The notes under the pieces were generated by a model. That model saw only the letters and a list, made by a program, of their open reading frames with translations. It was not told the origin of the DNA and did not search any database. From contig CM055111.1 in assembly GCA_029204225.1 (NCBI GenBank), positions 29,470,340-29,534,339 on the forward strand: 64,000 bases of DNA, given 5' to 3'. The translations under genes and the position numbers were made by a program. How positions within the stretch are numbered: the first letter of the stretch is position 1; each line of letters starts with the position of its first letter. This DNA comes from Diphasiastrum complanatum. Its lineage: Eukaryota; Streptophyta; Lycopodiopsida; Lycopodiales; Lycopodiaceae. Shown in pieces: positions 56,890 to 64,000 of the stretch.

Positions 56890-57585
56890 TTGCATCCTTT
56901 GGATCTTGGAGATGGAATAGTTATCATTGCTGGTTTTTATTATCAAGTACATGCATTCATTCAAATCTTGAAAGATATTGAGGCGATCAATATGTTTACT
57001 TTTGAGCAAAGTTCAAGATCCAGCATCCTATTGTTGGCAAATTGGCAAATTGTTGACAATGTAGGATCAAGGGTTGTATGCAAACCTTGTGGAGATACTT
57101 CAAGTATTTCAAGTTCAGGTTTTGCTCATTCAAATGGAGCAGAGAAATCATCATTTTGGCATTCATTCACTCAAGGGCTTTCATGGATATCCATATCTAC
57201 AAAGGCAAGCTGTGATGGAGGTTCATTCATGGAGATACATGGTGCATTCACTATCGGCATAGTGGAATGTGGAGGAGGCATGCAAACACTTGTTGGTTAC
57301 TTTCACTTACAACTTGTTTGTTGCTGTTTTACAGAGAATTCAAAGGTGGATACATGGAGGAATCCTTTCATTATGATTCTATGTTCTTTTGCATGTATCT
57401 TGTTCACCATTCTATGTGAAATTGATGTAAGAAATAGTGAAGCATCCTATATGGACACTATTATCTATATCAATTATGTTGTACTTCATATTGTACATAT
57501 TAGAACACTTGAGAAGAGATCTATTATCATGAAGGATATCATTCTTAGGTTGGAGCAAAGTAGTATTGTAAAACTAGCAAGTTAA
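56890..57585 (+). CDS. Open 231-codon frame of unknown origin inside the copia derivative
   Basis: Uninterrupted frame between the gag remnant and the polypurine tract. The translation is hydrophobic toward the C-terminus (IMILCSFACILFTILCEI) and Ser-rich in the middle. It does not match gag or pol, and no ribosome or promoter context supports translation. It may be a chance frame or acquired sequence. It is retained here because no stop occurs in 231 codons of AT-rich DNA. Confidence 0.3.
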   Translation: MHPLDLGDGIVIIAGFYYQVHAFIQILKDIEAINMFTFEQSSRSSILLLANWQIVDNVGSRVVCKPCGDTSSISSSGFAHSNGAEKSSFWHSFTQGLSWISISTKASCDGGSFMEIHGAFTIGIVECGGGMQTLVGYFHLQLVCCCFTENSKVDTWRNPFIMILCSFACILFTILCEIDVRNSEASYMDTIIYINYVVLHIVHIRTLEKRSIIMKDIILRLEQSSIVKLAS

Positions 57586-57624
57586 ATTGTATTGTAAAAC
57601 TAGCAAGTTAAGTTGAAGAGGGAG

Positions 57625-58252
57625 TGTGAAAATTGTCAACATTTCCTAGCTAGTTTGAGGCCTAAATTGGTAATTTGTGTACATAGTTTTGGATCTAACA
57701 TTTCACACGTGTGAAAGAGGCCTAGATACTTTTATTTTAGTATATATTTCATAATGAAGAAGTCTCAAACTCTAGGACCTATGAAATGACACCAAAATCA
57801 TGTTATTTGGACATATAGGCCAAAATTGGCTACTTTAGGCTACTGGTACCCTAAAATTGGGTCCTAAGTTCTAGAGAGAGGAGAGAGAGTCATGTCTCTC
57901 ACCTATATTGGGCTGAAATTTGTGGAGAACAGGTTGGAGAAACTTATTGTATTGTTGAGAGAGATCAATAGATCATTGTCACAGTTTCTTCCTCCATTGA
58001 GAGCATTTCTTTGTGTATTGTCTTCAAGCTTTTGTATATGATCTTAAGAGGTTTCCAAAAGTGGTAGGATGTTGTTGTACGGCTGGTATGCTGTTGTTTT
58101 TGCCTGCCATTGTCTCTTGAATACTTTGTCAAGTTCATGTGTATCAAAGGTAGCATTAGGATGCTTTGCCATTTCTAGCTTTTGGAGCTTGTTGTGCAAA
58201 GATCTTAGCCAATTGGGGAGTTTGAATCTATTTAAGATCCACTTTTTTCACA
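57625..58252 (+). repeat. 3' LTR of the copia derivative (628 bp)
   Basis: Starts TGTGAAAATTG after the purine tract GAAGAGGGAG and ends TTTTTTCACA before ATCCA. Two adjacent copies of ATTGTAAAACTAGCAAGTTA lie just upstream (about 57564-57612). Confidence 0.9.
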
Positions 58253-58257
58253 ATCCA

Positions 58258-58640
58258 AAGCAACCTAGTAGTTCCCTAGCTCATTGTCTAGACTATCTGT
58301 GAGAGTTCTTGGCCACTAGAAATGAAAATTTCATTGTCTGCGAGGGTTCACCGGGTTGTGCAGCAAAATACGCCAAACATTTTCTCTGCTAGGAAACATT
58401 CTAGCCATCATATCTCATGTTTTATCAGTCTTAGCATGTTCTTCTTCCAGAGCTTTCAGATTTGAGGAGTCAGCTACTGAAGACCCATTTTGGTCATTTG
58501 ATCTCTGTCATGTACTATTGTATCTATCTTTATATCGATCACTCACTCTTCAAGTCGTTCAGATATCTATAGCTGTCAGAAGATCTTTACTTATTCTAAT
58601 TACAATTTAAAAGATCATTAACAACCTGTGTGCATGATCC
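58258..58640 (-). mobile_element. Gypsy gag remnant, minus strand (second part)
   Basis: Continuation, beyond the nested copia, of the gypsy gag on the minus strand. CTAGACAATGAGCTAGGG and following bases lead up to the junction where CGENHRIAEC resumes at 54807. Codons such as KALEEEHAKTDKT can be read further up. The outer limit near 58460-58640 is uncertain. Confidence 0.6.
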
Positions 58641-60140
58641 GTAGATCGGTTATTGGTGCATTGTGAAGACATGAAGAGGTACAGCATAAGGATCTCCTTT
58701 GCACGCATCAATTCAAGGCAATGTACCATTTTGAATAAAGATAGTAATGAAATCCTCTCTACAAGAAGAGAAGGTAATTTGTACATCTTGAGTCATAAGT
58801 ATGCACTTTCCACCAATGTGAGTACTTCAATGCTCAATTATGGCATCAAAGATTAGGAAATTTAAACATGAGATCAATCTTGTATATGCATCACAATAGC
58901 ATGATTAAGGATTTAAACATTAACGCTGCCTCCACTGACATTCGACATGTCTGTAAGATGTGCTTACTAGGCAAACAACCTAGATCAAGATTTCCAAAGA
59001 GACAAGCCACTAGAGCTAAGTCCATTCTAAATTGATACATAGTGATTTGTGTGGCCCTATGAGTTCTCCCTCTCTGGGATCAACACTGTATTTTATCACT
59101 TTTATCAATGACTATTCAAGATTCACCAGTATTATGTTCATCAAGGACAAGTCTAAGGCCCTTCAACTGTTTCAAAGAATTCAAGCAGTTTGATGAGACA
59201 CAGACTAGTCAAAAGCTCAAGGCCCTTCATGCAGATATTGGGAGAGAATATTTGTCAGACAAAATGTCTGACTACTTATCATCATGTGGCATTCATCATT
59301 AGTTCACCACCAGCTACACACCACAACTAAATGGAGTAGCTAAGAGGAAGAACTGAACATTACTCAATGTGGCATGATCAATGATGTCAAATGCTTAGTT
59401 ACCCAAGAACTTTTGGGCTGAAGCAATTTCAACAGCTTGCTATCTGCATAATTATTCAAGCACTAAAGCAGTCGAACATAGTAGTGATTCAGAGGGACTT
59501 CAAATTCGAGTACCAAAATACTCGAATCACCTGTTTGAAATCAAGCAAAACCAGTTGAACCTAAAAATGTAGAGTTAAAATCGAAATCAATACAAGATGT
59601 GAGAATATCTACAAGACATAGCAAACCACCAGTAAGGTTTGGTCAAGATGTTTCAACAAACATAGCTATCGAAATTTGTGGTTTCGTTGAAGAACCTCAA
59701 ACATTCGAAGAAGCTATTGATGGGCCAGATAAAGATCATTGGATTCAAGTAATGGAGGACAAAATGTCATCAATGCATAAGAACAATGTATGGACACTTG
59801 CACCTGTACCTGATGGAAGGAAACCAGTTAAATGCAAATGGATCTACAAAGATCAAAATAGGTCCTAGTGGAGATATCATTAGATAAAAGCAAGATTGGT
59901 AGCGCAAGGATTTTCACAAAAATATGGTATCGACTACACTAATACTTTCTCACCTGTAGTCAAACATACATCAATCCGCTTGTTATTTGCTTATGCAGTA
60001 GCTTATGATCTCAAAATCCATATTGTGGATGAGAAAACTACTCTCTTACATGGAGAGTTAGAAGAAAATCTATTCATGGATCAACCACTTGGTTTTATAA
60101 GTCAAGAATATCCAAAATTCGGATGTCACATGTCGTAGTT
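58641..60140 (+). mobile_element. Copia fragment: protease end to RT
   Basis: Text includes RQCTILNKDS and EGNLYIL (GAG-pre-integrase lead-in), then heavily stopped integrase (HADIGREYLSDKM near 59228; WAEAISTACY-like text). Two clear RT pieces follow: 59599-59868 (DHWIQVMEDKMSSMHKNNVWTL ... KCKWIYK) and 59896-60138 (AQGFSQKYGIDYTNTFSPVVKHTSIRLLFA). It ends at about 60140 before the YVDD region. Confidence 0.85.
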
Positions 60141-60844
60141 AGCAGAAAGAAGATGACAAAGAAGGAAGATTGAAGACACCCACTCAGAACATATCTCAAG
60201 GTGGTGATAAGAAGTTTTGCGTTAGATGCACACACGGCGCGGACATACCGTCGACACATATTGGTTAAACACAAACATTCAATGCTTACATTGTCACAAG
60301 AAGGGTCATGCAATAGTAGACTGCTATCAGAACCCAAGAAGCAAGAAGACCCTAAGCAGGAAGGAGCCCTCCAATAGCACATCATATGTAGAGGAGCCGG
60401 AGTCCTCAAAGATGGTTGAGGAAGAGAGAGAAAACAACAATCCATCCGCTTATTTATGCACAGATGTGTGTGCTACATCACAAGCTGACATTCGAAAAGT
60501 TCTTTCTGATTCAGGAGCTACGTCACATTTTTTGACAACAAGACACATGATAGCTGACTTTTAGCAAATAGATTCATCCAGATACATCATACTGGGAGAT
60601 GGATCGCAACATCAAGTGAGCGTAACTAGCACACTATGGCTGAACACCAATGGTAGAGACAGAAGACTTGATGATGTTCTGTACATACCTACTTTATAAA
60701 AGGATCTTATATTTGTAGCAAGAATAGCAAATGCAGACATGCATGTGACATTCATAGACAAAGCATGCAATGTGGTTGATGCCAGCACCAATGCTCTCAT
60801 CACACAAGGCAGACGCAGCGACAACCTATATTATTATCCTCACT
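60141..60844 (+). mobile_element. Copia fragment: gag zinc knuckle and protease
   Basis: Contains CLHCHKKGHAIVDC (CCHC zinc knuckle, about 60283-60324) and the protease site VLSDSGATSHFLTT (about 60499-60540). It continues through a TAG and another stop to LDDVLYIPTL and GRRSDNLYYY. It is placed after RT of the previous fragment, so it is a different copia copy joined by rearrangement. Confidence 0.85.
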
Positions 60845-61870
60845 AGACAACTTCTTACCAACTTCAATTGGTGTAAGGATTGTTTTACTATCACTCATTC
60901 TAAATCACTCAAACATTTCATTCATGTACTTTGTTTGCATGAGTGCAATACCTTCTTTATTTTGCCAAATCTCTATTCCAAGACATGCAGTAGTGCATAG
61001 CCCTAAATCTGTCATATCAATGAGCCTAGTTGACAAATCTCTCTTTGTTGCCCTAATGACCTCTTAATCAATGCATGGGGTCCCAAGATCATCTACATGT
61101 GGTACAGCTAGAGTGATGCTAGATTCACGACAAAATCAATAAAGGTTTGAATCAGAGGTGCTCCTAGACAAGAGGTGCTCATCAAAGTGGCTATACCAAG
61201 TTACTGTATATAAAGCTTGTTTCAACCCACATATTTTTTTTCAACCTACATACTTTGTCCTCATTGCCTTGTACAATTACCTTGCTTGGTTGCTACATGT
61301 AAACTTTCTCCTCAAGTTTCCCATTTAAAAATGCCAATTTCACATCCATATAATGTAGATTCCATTCAAACATTGTCACCAATGTGATGATCATGCAAAG
61401 CGTATTTTACTCAGCTACGGGAGCAAAGGTATTCTCATAGTTTGTGCCCTTGCTTTGTGCATATCCCTTTAAAGCAAGTCTTTTTTGTTGTTTCACTAGG
61501 ATTACATCAGCATTGTACTTTGTCTTGAACACTAACCATTTATTTTTAATGGGCTTCTTTCCCTTAGAAATGTCAGCTTTCCCTTATGTGTTATAGCATT
61601 TGATGCAATCTATTTTCTTTTGTTTTGCCCCTTGTCTTGCCAAATCATGTCATCCTTGACTTCTTCATATTAAGAGGGTATTTGGATTGAATAAGTACAA
61701 GATTTACCTAAAATCTATTAGGCTCCTTCTCTCTTGTAGATCACCATAACTCTCTTTCTTTACCAGACTCAATATGCCTAATATTCACTTTTCTTATGGT
61801 AAGTGGTGGGAATGAGGTTTCTAGTCCCAATGAAAATCCTTTGATGTAATGGATACTTGGTGACTATTTT
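60845..61870 (-). mobile_element. Copia RT fragment, minus strand
   Basis: Minus-strand reading gives KGKKPIKNKWLVFKTKYNAD, LALKGYAQSKGTNYENTFAPV, YMDVKLAFLNGKLEEKVYM and then, after frame changes, DLGLCTTACLGIEIW and ALMQTKYMNEMFE. These are consecutive copia RT blocks, with several stops and indels. It lies tail to tail with the plus-strand copia fragments to its left. The YVDD segment is not preserved. Confidence 0.82.
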
Positions 61871-62351
61871 GCCCATTTTTTGAACAAATTAAAAAGCAGA
61901 ATAGTCATCTCCTTTCTTCAAAAAAAACTTGGTGTGCTTCCAACCTACACGTCAGGCTGCCACGTGGCAGTGTTTGACTAGTCAAAAAAGTCAAAGTGGT
62001 GATTATGCCTCATTAAAGACATGTGAAAAAAGTCAAAGTATCCATTACTCAGTGGAAGGCGTTGGGCACAATCGCTTTCCAAAACAATTTAGGCTCGGCC
62101 ACTCGAAGTTCACTAAGCACTTGGAGTTCACTAAGCAACTCCTATGCAAAAACTACTATGCAGGTGAGGGTTAGTTGTGGGGAGTTGGGAAAAGTACATA
62201 TATTGAAATGGACTGTGTGCTCGTGTGCATGTAAACATCGTTAAAGTGCAAATGTGTGCGAAGCACGAGAAAGAGAGAAGCCCAAACGCAATTTCAAAAT
62301 TTTGAAATTTGTGCTCATTACAACAAAGAACAAAGGCAAGCTCTCTCTCTG

Positions 62352-62356
<5 letters not shown>
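61871..62356. other. Intergenic DNA upstream of the MSL-like gene
   Basis: No transposon signature. It includes short direct repeats (AGTCAAAGT near 61988 and 62032; AAGTTCACTAAGCA-type near 62108 and 62126). This stretch may hold promoter elements of the downstream gene, but no TATA box or start site can be assigned with confidence. Confidence 0.4.

Positions 62357-62396
<40 letters not shown>
62357..62396. repeat. (TA)n microsatellite, about 40 bp
   Basis: Perfect TA dinucleotide run in the presumed 5' region of the MSL-like gene, likely polymorphic. Confidence 0.95.
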
Positions 62397-62399
<3 letters not shown>

Positions 62400-62666
62400 G
62401 ACAAACACAGGAATCACAACAGCAGCAGCAGCACAAGCACCACCTCGAGAGCTAAGATTAGAGGATGCAACACCGTTTTGTTTCCATTCACCACTTCTTC
62501 ATTGCCTGTGGAAGCTCACCATGATAGAAAACAGCTGGATTACATTATGTGCAATTGCTCGATAACTGATATCAGCAGCTGGGTTGAGTACCTCCCTCAC
62601 ACGAAGATGCACGACGGCGATCTCTCCCTCATCCCAAACAAAATCTGGAGACGGAGTTTGGCACTG

Positions 62667-62874
62667 CGTTGGTTGTCTCTAGCTAGACCTGGAAAGCATC
62701 AAATGTGTATTCGAAACCAGGTTTTGACAACAAAGGAAATGCACAAACCAGAGAAATATCTTGATATTAACCGTTGGTTGTCTCTTGCGAAATTTGGAAA
62801 TAATCACATGTTTCTTCGAAATCAGGTTGTGGCAACAAATGAAATGTACAAACCGGAGAAATGATTTGATATTA
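62667..62874. repeat. Tandem duplication, 105-bp period (35 codons)
   Basis: Units 62667-62769 and 62772-62874 align end to end (about 80 percent by eye). In frame with the open segment 62256-62864 both encode the same pattern: RWLSLA...G...M...RNQV...T.EM.KPEK. Several differences are synonymous (CTA/CTT, GCT/GCG, AAC/AAT, CCA/CCG). The second unit ends in TGA where the first has TAT. It may lie in the 5' UTR of the downstream gene or be an independent small coding remnant. Confidence 0.8.
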
Positions 62875-63156
62875 CACCTTCTTGCGAGCTGCATGCGATG
62901 CCTTCGTTCATTGAAGCCGCTGCATAATCACTTTGTTGAAGAAAGCGGGAAACTTTATGGGACAGCCTATGTTCATGACAGTGAAAGGCAGAACCAGTTT
63001 AGCAATTGCTCTGGCAAACAGAAGCTCAGTTGCTGTTCTTCTTCTTCTACTACTACTACTATTCTTACTGCAGTTCACAATCTTGTCAGCTCAGCTGTAC
63101 CTCCCTGATTCTTTATATCTAACCCTCTCTTTGAATCTTTGAAAGAACCAGAAAAG

Positions 63157-64000
63157 ATGAAACCTGTGTCAACATTAGGTAGTAGTGAATATAGACAGCA
63201 GCCCCCACCCGATCAATATGGTGTACATTCACTCAAAGAGAATGCCCAGTTTCTAAATCCCACAGAAGGAGCAGGAAGTGAATTAGAAGAAGTTGTGGTT
63301 AGAGTAGACAACGGATATAGCATCAGTATGGGAGAAAACAGCAGCAAGCTGGGAAATGGCAAAGAAGAAGGCTTGAGCCTCAATCGCCACAATGCCCAGA
63401 CATCTCACTCGAAATTGAGTAGTCCCAGTAGCAAAGAAAGGTACTTCGGGGTGCCAGTGGATCCCCCAATGAAGCTCATAGGTCGATTCCTCCAAATGCA
63501 GAGGGAATCCGGAGATGTTTCTTTCGATCCTGACATAGACTTAACGGAGTTTTCATGTGCTTCTGATAGCGGACTCGTCCAGCGAGATCTGTCCGCTGTT
63601 TCTCAGGCTTCTGAGAAATGTTTTGGGATGGCCAATGCTGAAAGGGGAAGCTCTCTATCGGGGAAATCCTCGACGTCGCACTATCCTCCTATTTATGTAG
63701 ATGCAGTTCATCAACCTCCCAACGAAGAAAATATGAAAATCAGGCCTAATTTAGCTCCGAAAGCATCAATTCCGTCCGCGGATGAGGTGGGCTTTCGAGA
63801 AAGTAGGAGCATGCCTCTATTCAGCGGGGGTGCCTGCCCACCACCATTGGATCCTGCACAAGTAGTCAAGAACCTAACTCGTTTACTGTCAGCTCGCAAT
63901 CTTGACCGTATGAAGAGTAAGTCGAGATTGGCAGAGCCGCATCCTCCTCTGGCTGTGAGTCAAAAGAAACCTTGCAGTTCTGGGCAGCTGGAGAAGGAAC
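63157..64000 (+). CDS. MSL-type mechanosensitive ion channel, N-terminal part (runs off the window)
   Basis: Open for 281 codons from ATG 63157 to the window end. The protein begins MKPVSTLGSS and is a polar cytosolic N-terminus like those of plant plasma-membrane MscS-like channels (MSL4-MSL10 group). The PPMKLIGRFLQMQRESGDVS segment (residues about 105-124) and DIDLTEF after it match the conserved LIGQFL.KQ..SGE.S.D.DL stretch of these proteins. LLSARNLDRMKSKSRLAEP (about 250-268) matches the segment that precedes the first transmembrane helices. The channel domain itself lies beyond the edge. In this family the protein opens in response to membrane tension and conducts anions. Codon composition is balanced, unlike the surrounding AT-rich decayed DNA. 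It is the only convincing intact host gene here. Assignment to a specific paralogue is not possible. Confidence 0.82.
   Translation, partial: MKPVSTLGSSEYRQQPPPDQYGVHSLKENAQFLNPTEGAGSELEEVVVRVDNGYSISMGENSSKLGNGKEEGLSLNRHNAQTSHSKLSSPSSKERYFGVPVDPPMKLIGRFLQMQRESGDVSFDPDIDLTEFSCASDSGLVQRDLSAVSQASEKCFGMANAERGSSLSGKSSTSHYPPIYVDAVHQPPNEENMKIRPNLAPKASIPSADEVGFRESRSMPLFSGGACPPPLDPAQVVKNLTRLLSARNLDRMKSKSRLAEPHPPLAVSQKKPCSSGQLEKE

Larger units (their letters stand above)
54813..58252 (+). mobile_element. Copia deletion derivative (3.4 kb) nested in the minus-strand gypsy gag
   Basis: Flanked by the duplication ATCCA (54808-54812 and 58253-58257). LTRs at 54813-55416 and 57625-58252 share start TGTGAAAATTGTCAAC; the primer site TTGGTATCAGAGC follows the first. 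The interior keeps only a gag N-terminus (ATG 56568) and a polypurine tract; protease, integrase, RT and RNase H are gone. It interrupts the gypsy gag next to the zinc knuckle: CGENHRIAEC lies on one side and the preceding residues on the other. Confidence 0.92.

Noticed and set aside
62256-62864. 202-codon frame as an independent protein-coding gene
   Set aside because: Its first third is translation of an AT microsatellite (Ile/Tyr run) and it ends in the second repeat unit; only the repeat itself is reported.

Overview
The window looks like intergenic nuclear DNA of a seed plant with a large, retrotransposon-filled genome. The evidence is plant Ty1/copia elements primed by initiator-Met tRNA, a Tat/Athila-like Ty3/gypsy element with a tRNA-Asp type primer site, AT-rich composition, and one recognisable host gene at the right edge whose protein matches the N-terminal part of a plant MscS-like (MSL) mechanosensitive channel. 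A gymnosperm is plausible, but this is inference only. No tRNA gene, rRNA gene or CRISPR array was seen.

Layout. 1-1106: inverted copy of an uncharacterised repeat with a G29 run. 1112-7269: a complete, very young copia element (TSD TATGT, LTRs differing at 2 of 682 bases, intact 1322-codon polyprotein). 7275-13405: AT-rich DNA with microsatellites and small tandem duplications. 13424-17880: two direct copies of the same uncharacterised repeat, one with an internal segment inverted. 18228-19259: a 1-kb fold-back element that is almost entirely an imperfect palindrome. 19820-20519: an LTR fragment on the minus strand. 21840-26441: a complete non-autonomous LTR element (TSD TAAGC) whose only coding remnant is an unusual non-gag, non-pol ORF. 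26447-27020: a Gln-rich coding remnant. 27664-28702: a spliced Ulp1/C48-type protease pseudogene. 29050-29830: an unrecognised gene-like stretch on the minus strand.

31465-44540 is a decayed copia element split inside its integrase by a 10.7-kb gypsy element (33374-44061, TSD TGGAG). The gypsy element carries pro-RT-RNase H-integrase in one frame broken mainly by stop codons, has lost most of gag, and has a second long ORF between integrase and the 3' LTR. That ORF is homologous to the one in the 4.6-kb non-autonomous element, and a third copy lies on the minus strand at 51240-51910. 44543-61870 is a nest of further fragments: copia pieces on both strands, the 3' end of another LTR element on the minus strand (46590-48480), and a gypsy copy on the minus strand (53130-54807 plus 58258-58460). 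The gypsy copy has lost RT and RNase H and is split by a copia deletion derivative (54813-58252, TSD ATCCA).

62357-64000 is the upstream region and first coding exon of the MSL-like channel, preceded by an AT microsatellite and a 105-bp tandem duplication that is in frame as a 35-residue repeat. The most interesting unexplained item is the downstream-ORF family shared by autonomous and non-autonomous gypsy-type elements.
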